Shown: positions 1 to 9,751 of the stretch, in pieces
How positions within the stretch are numbered: the stretch's first letter is position 1
Layout of the letters: each line of letters opens with the position of its first letter
Assembly: GCF_040869045.1 (NCBI RefSeq)
Contig: NC_090322.1
Span: 80,313,675 to 80,377,674, forward strand
Direction of reading: 5' to 3'
DNA: 64,000 nucleotides
DNA from: Eurosta solidaginis
Lineage: Eukaryota; Arthropoda; Insecta; Diptera; Tephritidae
Translations under genes and position numbers: made by a program
The notes under the pieces: generated by a model
Database searches by the model: none
The model's input: only the letters and a program-made list of their open reading frames with translations
What the model was told of the DNA's origin: nothing

Positions 1-2
1 AA

Positions 3-194
3 ATTAAAATTAATGATAGGGTTTTAGTAGAAACAGAACCGAGAAATAAACATAGAAATATATATCAAGGTCCCTACATAATAAAGAATATCGATGGACC
101 AAATGTAAAAATTTTTGATGAAATTAATAAAATTGAAAAAATTGTACACAAAAATCGTATACAAAAAATTAATTATATTGATAGCCGAAAATAA
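3..194 (+). pseudogene. C-terminal end of gypsy-type (mdg1-like) pol integrase, cut by window edge
   Basis: Open frame entering from the window edge and ending in TAA at 192-194, about 63 codons. The peptide contains GPY (YQGPYIIKNI), the GPY/F module found after the integrase core in many Ty3/gypsy elements, then VHKNRI near the end. It matches the style of the pol tail expected for element K further right, whose own copy of this segment is missing. The upstream pol lies outside the window, so I cannot say whether the rest is intact. No env-like frame follows before the LTR. Confidence 0.75.
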
Positions 195-501
195 TCTTTA
201 AATATAAACCTACTTTAAGAACATGCCAATGAAGGCCAAACTAAACAAACTATTAATGTTAATTTTTAATACGGCCTAATGTACAAAATTTAGATGTTAA
301 ATTGAACTACTTAATAAATATATATTTTACTCAATTTAATAATAAGCATACAAAATAGTAACGGCTTACTTCAAACTAAAAACATTATTTTTAACATATT
401 TCATTTTCTTATAAATTTAAATCTTAATCTTAGTAAAGCCTAAAGAAGAATGTGGCAGGACTGATCACCTTGCCAAATTCTTCTTTTCTAAAGGGGGATG
501 A
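195..501 (+). other. 3' noncoding part and polypurine tract of the mdg1-like element
   Basis: AT-rich stretch without a convincing ORF between the pol stop and the LTR. It ends in a purine run (AAAGGGGGATGA, about 490-501) directly before TGTAGTG, the expected place for a polypurine tract. The segment AAGAATG...CTTCTTTTC is also present, reverse-complemented, beside the LTR of element K near 21905-21960, so the two elements belong to one family. Confidence 0.65.
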
Positions 502-1090
502 TGTAGTGTCAAATTGGGTTACTGCTTTTAAGTCTGGCAACTCCCCCTCTAATAAATAAAAAGATGCAACACTCACATTAACACTTGGCATCACTTAAAA
601 TGTTAGAGTGGAATGACGCGGAGATTCAACCCCATTGGCTGAATCTCCCGTTACTAGCTATAGCATCATACGATTTTCCCGTTATGCACTTTTACATACC
701 GGCAAAGCTGCTTTTGAAGCGTCAGCAGTTTTTGAGTATTGAGGAGAGTTTGAAGTAAGCCGGCCGCCGCGTTAGAACAAAAGTTAAATTAAAGTGAAAC
801 AAACTAAAAAGACAAAAACTAATTGTTAAAATAAAAACTTAAACGATATTTAATCGTATTAAAAACCAAAAACTGTGTTTTAAATAAAAGGTTAAAATAG
901 TGTTATGTGTGTGTGCGTGGGCTGGTTGCCCAAAAATGAGTGGCATCGGTATGCCACTTTACAATGTCACGTTAAGTCCTAAAACCTCCAGTAAAATGTG
1001 GAATGGGGAAAAACTATGGCTGCCGTACAAACTGAAGTTATTTTAACACCTAAAGTTTGACTGCATTGTTGAGTTTAGCTGTTATGCCTT
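502..1090 (+). mobile_element. 3' LTR of mdg1-like element (left edge defined, right edge not)
   Basis: Starts with TGTAGTG right after the polypurine tract. The same LTR start is seen on the minus strand at 21899 in element K. I cannot locate the CA end; the sequence stays noncoding up to the family A insertion at 1103. Short AAT/AAA-rich runs near 780-900 could include the polyadenylation region. The two family members share little beyond the first bases of the LTR. Confidence 0.5.
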
Positions 1091-1102
1091 TTGGACGTTT
1101 AG

Positions 1103-3008
1103 TTGTTGTTGTTGTTGTTGTAGCAATGCTCGCCCCACCTAATAGCCGCGACCGATCACAAATTGTCATCAATATCCTCTAACGGGAGTCCAAGGATACT
1201 TGCCGTTTCAACAGGGGTGGACCATAAGGAAAGGGGTGTTAGAGGCGTTGGTTCCACATTACAATTAAAGAGATGGTTGGTGTCATGTGGGGACACATTG
1301 CAAGCGGGGCATACATTTTGTATGTCGGGGTTGATTCTGGATAGGTAAGAGTTTAACCTGTTACGGTATCCAGAACGAAGTTGAGCAAGAGTGACACGCG
1401 TTTCCCTGGGGAGTATGCGTTCCTCTTCCGCGAGTTCTGGATATTTTTCTTCAAGTACTGGATTCACCGGGCAATTCCCGACATAAAGGTCCGACGCCTG
1501 TCTATGGAGTTCACCAAGGACCTGCTTGTGTTTTTCCGCTTCATACGGCTGGGTTCTCAGGTGCCGTATTTCCTCAAAATGCTTACGGAGATGACTCCTT
1601 AGGCCCCTAGGCGGTGCTGGTTCGTCAATCAGATGTCTGTTGGGATGCCCAGGTTTCTGGGTATTCAACAGAAACTGTTTGGTCAGCATCTCATTTCTCT
1701 ACCTGATGGGGAGTATTCTCGCCTCATTATGCAGATGGTGTTCTGGGGACATAAGAAGACAGCCCGTGGCGATTCTGAGAGCAGTATTTTGGCAGGCCTG
1801 TAGTTTCTTCCAGTGGGTGGTTTTTAGGCTTGGCGACCATATGGGTGACGCGTAGCACGTAATCGGCTGGCTAATTGCTTTGTATGTGGTCAAGAGCGTT
1901 TCTTTATCTTTTCCCCAGGTACTGCCAGCAAGGGATTTGAGGATTTTATTACGGCTCTGAATTCTTGGAACAATTGCGGTTGCGTGCGCACCAAAATGTA
2001 GATCCTGATCAAACGTCACACCCAAGATTTTGGGGTGTAGGACAGTCGGTAGCGTAGTGCCATCGACGTGGATGTTCAATATGGTCGACATTTGGGGCGT
2101 CCATGTTGTAAATAAGGTCGCGGAAGATTTAGTCGGTGACAATGCCAGGTTTCGCGAGGCGAAAAAACTGGAGAGATCAGGGAGATAGCCGTTTATTTTA
2201 TGGCATAACTCATCGATCTCTGGGCCTGGGCCTGTGGCCATTATTGTGCAGTCATCGGCGTAGGAAACGATTGTGACTCCTTCCGGTGGTGAAGGTAGCT
2301 TAGATATGTAGAAATTAAACAAAAGTGGGGATAGGACACCACCCTGTGGCACCCCTTGTTTAATTCTCCTTTGTTTTGATGTTTCGTTTCTGAATTGCAC
2401 CGATGCCTGCCGACCACCCAGATAATTTGCGGTCCACCTTTTAAGACATGGGGGAAGGGTAGACCCTTCCAGGTCTTGCAGTAACGAGCCATGGTTGACC
2501 GTATCAAAAGCTGTTGATAGGTCTAACGCTACGAGTACTGTTCTATGGTGGGGGTATTGATTCAAACCGCAATTTATCTGGGTGCTAATGACATTTAGCG
2601 CGGGGGTAGTGCTATGGAGTTTTCTGAAGCCATGCTGATGAGGGGCTAGCTGCAAATGTGCTTGGAAATAAGGGAGCAAAATGGCTTCAAGCGTCTTTGC
2701 CACTGGCGATAGGAGAGATATCGGACGATATGACTCACCTACGTTAGCTGGTTTCCCAGGCTTTAGTAGCGGGACCACCTTGGCCATTTTCCATTTCTCG
2801 GGTATGACAAAGGTGGAAAGAGACAGGTTGAAGACATGCGCTAAATATTTGAAACCCTCTTTCCCTCGGTTTTTAAGCATCGGCATGGCTATGCCGTCTG
2901 GGCCCACTGCTTTGGATGGTTTAGCGCGACCAATGGCGTCCTCAACCTCTCTAGCGGTGATGGTGATTGGTGACGCGCTGAATTTGTGTTTATGTGCGTG
3001 TCTATTGG
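1103..3008 (-). mobile_element. Non-LTR retrotransposon, family A copy A1, 5' truncated
   Basis: Reads right to left. Its 3' end is a CAA repeat (seen as GTTGTTGTTG at 1103-1121). The body aligns with the 3' half of the full element at 16481-20543, and the 5' end stops inside the region before the reverse transcriptase (RT), near 3008. The flanks TTGGACGTTTAG at 1091-1102 and 3005-3016 match. Four bases (TTGG) are also element sequence, so the TSD is 8-12 bp. This is the structure expected of target-primed reverse transcription. Confidence 0.85.
1156..2907 (-). pseudogene. Reverse transcriptase C-terminal half of family A (frameshifted)
   Basis: Two minus-strand frames, 2907-1699 (402 codons, RT) and 1689-1156 (177 codons, C-terminal region), are one coding region split by a frameshift near 1690-1700. 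Visible RT motifs are GPDGIAMPMLK, YRPISLLSPVAKTLE, HGFRK, DLSTAFDTVNHG, GVPQGGVLSPLLF and the catalytic SYADD. The C-terminal part keeps a knuckle-like pattern CPACNVSPHDTNHLFNC. It lacks the N-terminal zinc fingers and endonuclease of the full copy. The truncation and frameshift make it inactive on its own. Confidence 0.85.
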
Positions 3009-3063
3009 ACGTTTAGTAATCTGCCGCTGTTAAAAAAAATTGTTTAGCTTCAGTCTATCTACA

Positions 3064-3681
3064 TCTTCTATAAAAATCAAATTCTGTGTGTGTGTTCCCT
3101 ATGAAAACGTGTTTGCTATACTTCGATCATCACCAAATTTTGGCTCGAGGTTCCTTCGATCAAGACGAAAGTTTTACATATTTCATATTTCAGAATTAAG
3201 AATTTTAAATTTAAATGTTTTTGTTTTTTGGCTATGCGAAAGAACTATCTTAGCTCCCAAAAATGATCATGTTAACAAAATCAATGATCGCTTTCAAAAT
3301 CAATTTCCTGGTGAAGTGACGAAATATAAATCGATCGACACAGTTACAGATGAAGATAAAATTTTGAATTATCCAAATGAATTTCTATACTCCTTAGAAC
3401 CAAAAGGAATGCCTGCGCATATATCAACTTTGAAAATTGGCTCACCAGTCATGCTTCTTCGGAATGTAATCAAAGCAACAATCATCAGCGGTAAAAGCAA
3501 TACAATAATATAAAATAAGATACAAGAATAAAATGTTTTAACAGAAAATTTCACCAAATATGCGTACAAAATTCAATTCAATTTACAGAACAATAAATTA
3601 AATTATCAACAAACAAAACAGAAAAAATAACTCAACATCCATTCGATCTCCGGCGTTACAACGTGCGCCTGGTAAAGCTAG
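3064..3681 (+). mobile_element. Helitron-like remnant with TC start, 3' hairpin and CTAG end
   Basis: Candidate limits are TCTTCTATAAAAATC at 3064, preceded by A, and CTAG at 3678-3681, followed by T, which fits Helitron insertion between A and T. A short inverted repeat GGCG...CGCC lies about 10 bases before the end, matching the usual 3' hairpin. The interior carries a Pif1-type helicase fragment typical of Helitron RepHel proteins. The Rep domain is absent, so this is an internally deleted copy. The exact 5' base is an inference. Confidence 0.6.
3241..3468 (+). pseudogene. Helitron Pif1-like helicase C-terminal fragment
   Basis: About 76 residues in frame with an ORF that opens in the Helitron 5' end. 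Recognisable pieces are RTILAPKNDHVNKINDRF, a run around SIDTV and NYPNEFLYSLEPKGMPAH, and LKIGSPVMLLRNV. These are conserved blocks near the C-terminus of Helitron helicases (superfamily 1B, Pif1-like). Walker motifs and the Rep nuclease are missing, so no activity is expected. Confidence 0.75.
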
Positions 3682-3689
3682 TATGTTAT

Positions 3690-5512
3690 AAAAATTTGAC
3701 ATCGCATTGCATAAGAAAAAATAAAATGAAAATATCAGGCTAAACCTAAGAGTATGGCAGTATGTAAAGCGGCAAACGAACATTCAAAGCCAATGCAGTT
3801 ATACAAATCATTGTAACATGAGCACCAATGACGTAAGGGACCATTGCTGGCAAAATTCTGCCGGCATAGAGGTAAATGAAAGGGCACAAAATGTCTGGAG
3901 GCCCTAGCAGGAACAGCAAAATTTAGTTGACTGATTAGGTCAGGGGAGTCAATCACGCCGATGATGAGCTTGTGAATGAACATAACGCCGAGTAACACTC
4001 TACGATTCTCTAGAGATGGCAAATTAATTAGAAGAAGCCTATTCCTGTATGGTGGAAGATGAGTACTTGATTCCCAGTTGAGACCTCGTAATGCAAAAAT
4101 TGAAAACTGTCTCTGGACCGACTGATCTGATCTATATGGATTTGATAGATTGGAGACCAAACACATGAACAGTACTCGAGAATAGGACGTACCAGCGAGG
4201 TATTAAAAATCTTGGTGAAATAAGGTTCATCAAACTCTTTTGCCCAACGTTTGATAAATCCTAGTACACCAGTTGCTTTGTTTATAGTGGTTGAAATATG
4301 TATGGTAAAACTTAATTTCGGATCAAAAATAATACCTAGATCAGTTACAACAGATATCCGCTCCAAAGGGTAGCCGTTAAGTATATAAGATGTCAGGACC
4401 GGCTTCACCTGGTGAAGTCATTTGCTTGCATTTAGAGCATTTCAAAAAAAGTAAATTTGCAGTACACCAGCTTTGAAATGAGTCAAGATCGGCCTGAAGC
4501 TGATTAAAACAGGCCAAGTTTGAAGGCAGATATGTGTAACAAAGTTTTACATCATCTGCGTACATAAAAACTCTAGAATGTAAGACAGCATGTGGCAAGT
4601 CATTAATGAACAAGGTAAAAAGTAATATACCCAAATGACTACCCTGGTGCACGCCAGAAGTTATATTACCCCTATCTTTTTTATAAAAAGGTATAATAAA
4701 GGATTGTTTCCAAATAGATGGGAATGATGCGGAATCCAGAGACAGTTTAAATAATTTAAAGATAGGCTCAGATAAGCTGGCAGCACAGTACTTAAGTACG
4801 CAACTAAGAACACCATCTGGACCCGGTGAAGATATCGGTTTCAATGCAAGAAGACTATGAAGAACAGTATCTTTATCAATAAATGGGTTTAAAATATTAT
4901 TAGAACTTTCCAAGCTATATGGATAAACATCAGGCTGTACAAATTGGGATGAATAGGTTGATTTAAAGAACTCAAGAAATAAATCTGCGATTTCATGATC
5001 AGAACTTGCGTTTTTGCACCCATAAATAAAAGTAAATGGAACCACCAGAAGTTTTCCTTTTGGAATTAACAAATCTGTAAAAACGTTCCGGGTTATTAAT
5101 AAATTGGAATTTGCAGCATGTTACTTATCATATTACTATACCTTTCACATTACTATACCTTTGTAACATTGCTGGTTAAGACGAAGAAAATTGGAGCGCG
5201 CCACTAAATATTTAGAAAAATCCATAGCTTTTCCAGATATTTTGAAACGCTTATAGAGTCTAGATTTAATATTAGCAAGTCTTCATAGTTGCCTTGAGAA
5301 CCAAGGTGGTTTACCCGTGGGAGTACTGGAATAACGAAGGGGAACACAGCTTTCAAAGAAAGCTTCAAGAGAGCTATAAGACAAGAATGCCGCTGTTTCT
5401 ACGACTGTACACGTGTAAAGACTCGACCAGTCATAGGCAGCAATCAATTTATTGAGCTCACTAAAATTCGTCTTTCAAAAACATCTCGAACGGGGTCGGG
5501 AATTCGCTTTAA
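3690..5512 (-). mobile_element. Jockey/CR1-group non-LTR remnant B1
   Basis: Minus-strand remnant running from about 5512 (linker between endonuclease and RT, readable as FSELNKLIAA then GKPPWFSRQL) through RT to a stop near 3735 and a short 3' tail that abuts the Helitron end. The 5' part with the endonuclease is missing. The boundary with copy A2 at about 5512 is not precisely defined. No TSD found. Confidence 0.65.
3735..5072 (-). pseudogene. Broken reverse transcriptase of B1 with internal deletion
   Basis: Three minus-strand frames (5072-4377, 4408-4028, 4166-3735) cover RT in order. The first has SSPGPDGVLSCVLKY, then passes directly from IIPFYKKDRGNI to SGVHQGSHLGILLF, so the segment holding YRPIS and the first catalytic Asp block (DFSKAFD in relatives) is deleted. 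MYADDVKL with the second catalytic pair remains. The next frames hold the thumb/connection (DLGIIFDPKLSF) and the C-terminus. Two or more frameshifts plus the deletion make it nonfunctional. Confidence 0.75.
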
Positions 5513-5514
5513 GA

Positions 5515-6810
5515 ACATACCACGGCACGCTACTCCAATACATAGAAGGCTCACACCTTGCCGCTTGTCTAAGAAGATGGGCCGCTAATTATCTGAGTAG
5601 TCGACAGGCGTCGGTTGAATTTAGGAACGAAATTTCTAAACCTAGAAAAATCAAACAGGGGATTCCACAGGGTGGTGTCCTATCCCCGCTTCTGTTTATT
5701 TTTTACATATCATAACTCCCTTCCCCACCAGAAGGAGTCACAATAATTTCCTATGCTGACGACTGCACGATTAAGGCTATAGACCTGGCCCTTCAGTCGA
5801 TGAATTAGTTTTTAAAATAAATAGCTATCTCCCCGATCTTTCCGGTTTCTTCGCCTCGCGCAACTTGACATTATCACCGACAAAATCCACGGCCACCCTG
5901 TTTACGACGTGGAAGGAACAGATGCCGCAAATATTGGACGTACGCGTTGATGGTGTCACACTACCGACTGTCAGTCACCCAAAGTTCTTAGGGGTAACGT
6001 TGGATAATGCCACCGAGATTATTTCTAAAGTACAAAGTCGCAACAAAATCCTCAAGTCGCTTGCCGGCAGCACATGGGGAAAGAAACGTTGCTAACCACG
6101 TACAAAGCAATTAGCAGGCCGCTCATGAGCTTCGCGTCACCAGTCTAGTCGCCTGGTCTTAAAAATACACACTGGAAGAGGCTACAGGCCTGTCAAAATG
6201 CTGCAATCAGAACTGCCACCGGATGTCTCCTTATGACTCCCGAACACCATCTACATAGTGAGGCCAAAGAGCTCAATATTAAAGAGCACAACGAAATGCT
6301 GAACAAGCAGCTATTGCTTAATTGCCACAAACCAGGACATCCTAGCAAACAACTGCTTGAATTAGCACCGCCTCCACGGGGATTAAGGGAACATCTCCTA
6401 AAGCACTATGACGAGATGCGGCACCTACCAACACAGCCTTTTGATCCAGGGAAGCATAAGCAGGCCTTTAGCCAAATCCACACAGAATCGGTAAACGCCT
6501 TTGTCAGGACGCGCCCGGTGAACCCCGTTATTAATATGCAATATCCCACCCTTGCAGAAGAAGAAAGCACACTACCAAGGCAAACACGAGTCACCCTGTC
6601 CCAACTTCGTTCTGGATACTGTAACAGGTTAAACTCTTACCCATAATCAACTCCGACATACGTAATGTATGCCATGCATGTGATGTGTCCCCACATGACA
6701 CCAACCATATTTTCAATTGTAATGTGGAACCTACGCCTCTAACACCCATCTCCCTATGGCCAGTTTCCTTGGACTCCCGTTAGAAGATTTTGATGACAAC
6801 TTGTTAGTGA
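5515..6810 (+). pseudogene. RT C-terminal half of family A copy A2, several breaks
   Basis: Pieces in different frames at 5515-5715, 5865-6095, 6233-6646 and 6756-6810. The first has RKIKQGIPQGGVLSPLLF and then an in-frame stop just after FYIS. The catalytic SYADDCT is still readable near 5751-5771 in the following frame. Later pieces match the C-terminal region (LNKQLLLNCHKPGHPS, LRSGYCNRLNSY). At least one nonsense change and several frameshifts are present. Confidence 0.75.
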
Positions 6811-6861
6811 TCATACCCGTTGAATGCGGCGAAGCACTGCTAATGCAACAACAACAACAAC
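5515..6861 (+). mobile_element. Non-LTR retrotransposon family A, divergent copy A2, 5' truncated
   Basis: Plus-strand copy starting inside RT, at the position equal to about 19140 of the full element, and ending in the CAA tail at 6846-6861. It differs from the full element at many positions, suggesting an older insertion or another subfamily. It separates B1 from B2. I could not find a clean TSD. Confidence 0.75.
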
Positions 6862-7863
6862 ATGACAGAATTGTCAATAACTATGTTGTCCAAATCATGA
6901 GTAGAGAACGAGTTTCTATTAATAACGATGCATTTCGACATTTTGGAGTTAAGACATAGGCCGTTCTTAGCAGCACACACACTTATTTGATTCACAAAGC
7001 GGTACCATCACGGGGACAACATGTGTACAATTGCACATCAGCAGCATAAATGTGGACATTACAAAACTTAAGGACATTGGCCACGTCATTGATGTACAGA
7101 ACAAATAAAAGAGGGCCCAGAATATAGCCTTTTGGGACGCCTCTGAAAACATGTAGGAAGTCAGACTTTCTACTGTCTAAACATACCGCCCGAGTCCTAA
7201 GGCCAAGATACGATCTAATGAGTGAAGTTGCACGACTCGAGAAATTAAATAAATGTTTCAGCTTCTTACAGGATAGGGTATGCTCGATAGAGTCAGAGGC
7301 TTTAGAGTGGTCAAGAAGGGTCAGAAAAACAATATGATTATCATCAACTCGCTCTCGAATGTCTTCTATCACAGATAGAAGTGCCACTGTACAGCTTCTT
7401 TTTGACCGGAAACCGGACTGACAGCATTTAAGAAAAATACCAGTGGTCAGAATAGAGTTGGCCAAATAAGATAAATGGGGAAGGATTGTGGGAAGAATGA
7501 TCTTTAAGAATTTGAAATTTATACCATCAAACCCCATGACATTCGACTTCACAGAAAGTAGGGCTTACAGTACATCACAGTCATCGACACACATAAACGC
7601 AAAAGCACTGGAATCTATATTAACACACTCAATGCTAACATCAGCAAGATCAGACAGTTCTCCTTTGGACTTTCCGATCCCGATTTCTTTGATATTGATG
7701 TTTCTCTAGTACTCAAAGCAGCACTGAAGTTATACTTATAATAATTTGCCTTGACCGACCTTATAGCTTTGTTGACAGTAAGGCGAGTTGTTTTGAAGAA
7801 GGTAAGCGTTTCTGCAGTTCTTTACCTTTTCCAGTGAGAGAAGGCATGGTTCCGTTGGTTTAT
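6862..7863 (-). pseudogene. Reverse transcriptase part of B2, degenerate
   Basis: The main frame is 7552-6992. It starts with VMGFDGINFKFLK, then jumps from TGIFLK to CQSGFRSKRSC, so the stretch around YRPIS is deleted. LLDHSKASDSIEH is the first catalytic block (F to S change) and GVPKGYILGPLLF follows. The second catalytic motif reads YAADV instead of YADD, which removes a catalytic aspartate. Upstream linker sequence is split by stops at about 7560-7800. Confidence 0.7.
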
Positions 7864-7874
7864 TAGATGTTTTA

Positions 7875-7971
7875 TAAAAAATAAATGTAAGGCGCGATAA
7901 CTTCCGAATAGGTCTAAGGCCGAGCTTCTCTTCCAATTTGCGTCGTGCTCATCTTGTTTTTCCCTACAAAT
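7875..7971 (-). mobile_element. tRNA-derived SINE, 3' part
   Basis: Second part, in SINE orientation, of the element whose head lies at 11844-12100. It reads GTAGGGAAAAACAAG... and ends in a T/A-rich tail (CATTTATTTTTTAT). The TSD TAGATGTTTTA follows at 7864-7874. It was separated from its head by the insertion of element C. Confidence 0.75.
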
Positions 7972-8085
7972 ATACCTACCCTATACCTACAATGTTATCA
8001 TCTGTTTTTTGCAATGTCAACGGCACTTCGCCATTCGTAGAGTCAAATGGTGTGATGGGCAAAATACATGTTCTAGGGTCATGCA

Positions 8086-8870
8086 ATGTCTGCGAATAAT
8101 GCTATCGTGAGCAACGTACCTTCTGCCGATGGGACTGTTATTGCTTCGACTGGTGCTCAAACGTTTGCCTCTGTTGTTGCTAACAGTGTGAATGCATTGG
8201 CTTCTTCAGCTGACGATGTTTATAATCGTAACAATGCTACTTATACTTCTACGAATCCTGTTAAATCAGATGCTGCTGATACTGCTAATGCTAAAGCGTC
8301 AAAATCTACAAAAAGCGCACACTTAAGGAAAAACCTACTGCAATTGCTGTTCACCCTGATGAGTTAAATATTACTGCAAGTGGTGGGAATCCTAATATGC
8401 AATCAAGTACATCGTCGGGATTGGACATCCAACCTAGCTCGCCTAATGACAATAATAATAATAACAATAACAAGAATGCCAAAAACAACAACAATGTCGG
8501 TAACAACAACAATAATGTTAATAACAATCATAGGCGTTCACGGAGGCGCGTGATTGGCTCTTGTGTGTCTACTGAACTTGGGGTAGCTGCTCGTTTCAGA
8601 TGGTTTCATCTTTCTTCTTTTTTACCCTCGGTCAAACCTGAGGATATTATTGAGTATGTGATTAAACGTACTAATCTAAATAAGCATCAACTGCAGTGTT
8701 TCAAGCTTGCTAAGGAGTCGGAGTCGATTAACCGTAAATATGTAAATTTTAAACTTGGTGTAGATGAATTGCACTTTGATAAAGTTCTGAAGCCTGAGTT
8801 GTGGCCAGTCAATGTGACGATCAGCCACTTCCGTTTTTTTCAAAAGGACGCAAAACTACAACAGCGGACT
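8086..8870 (+). pseudogene. ORF1 (nucleic-acid-binding, gag-like) of element C
   Basis: Two frames, 8086-8367 and 8397-8873, joined by a frameshift around 8320-8370. The N-terminal part is Ser/Ala/Asn-rich. A low-complexity Asn tract (runs of N5-N7) lies around 8440-8530, followed by the basic run RRSRRR. The C-terminal part (WFHLSSFLPSVKPEDI, FKLGVDELHF, PELWPVNVTI) resembles the conserved end of ORF1 proteins in jockey/CR1-type elements. No zinc knuckle seen. The start ATG at 8086 is the first in frame. Confidence 0.65.
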
Positions 8871-8877
8871 TAGTTCA

Positions 8878-9735
8878 TAGTGTCAATCACATGCCATGCA
8901 AATATATCAATATCTTTTTTCAAAATGTTTCTGGCCTTAGAAGCAAGACCGAAAATGTGCGCCTATTTAGTTCTTTATTGGAGTATGATGTATTTGTCAT
9001 CATTGAGACTAGGTTGAATAGTAATTTCTTAGATGCTGAATTTTTTGATCCTAAGCTGTATCATGTTTTCCGTAAGGAGGAGGTGGTGTGCTGATTGCCG
9101 CCCGGGTCGGTCTCCAGGGCTCGCTTATTTCTTTAACTGTTAGTGACACGCTTCTTGATCAACTTTGTGTGCGGATTCATGGCTCTCTGGGTCAACTGCT
9201 CATTTGTGCTTCATACATTCCGCCGTCCAGTCCAGAAAGTATTTATAAGGCTCATGTAAATAATATCTTAAATCTTAAGCGAAGTTTAGGAGAAACGCAG
9301 CTATGTGTACTGGGGGATTTTAATTTAAGTAATGTTAGCTGGATCTCTATTTAACTCCTACTAATATTAACAGCTCTTATGAATCGTATCTTATTGATAA
9401 TTTTGGAGGGGTTGGTTTATCTCAAATTAATAGTTTCCATAATTCTTTACATCGCACTCTTGATTTAATTTTTGTAACTAATAATATTAGTTTTGTTATC
9501 TCGGAAGCTGCGTCTTCAATTTCGCCACCAAACTTGCATCACCTGCCCTTAAAGCTTGAAATTCAATTCTTTGAGTATTTCTGTATTCCTACATCAAATA
9601 TGAAAACATCGTTCAATTTTCGAAGATGTGATTTTAATCGTTTAAATTCTGCTTTACGTGGAGTTGATTGGGATGATATGCTTGGCGAAGGGAAGTTGGA
9701 AAGTCTTTCAATGTATTTAAAAATGAAATTCATAA
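8878..9735 (+). pseudogene. Endonuclease region of element C ORF2, frameshifted
   Basis: Pieces in shifting frames keep the order of an AP-like endonuclease: INIFFQNVSGLRSK (about 8909), ETRLNSNF (about 9004), the GGGV-like start at 9085 and LLICASYIPPSS (about 9195), LCVLGDFNLSNVSW (about 9302). The SDHxP-type motif is degenerate (SPPNLHHLPL near 9520-9550). Frameshifts near 9085 and 9350 break the frame. The enzyme would nick the target to start reverse transcription. Confidence 0.7.
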
Positions 9736-9751
9736 GATTTGCAAAAAAATC

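Noticed and set aside
1103..1121. GTT microsatellite
   Set aside because: It is the reverse complement of the family A CAA tail, explained by the insertion.
5500..6870. TSD for family A copy A2
   Set aside because: GAATTC on the left and GAATTG on the right are too short and misplaced; the 5' edge itself is uncertain.
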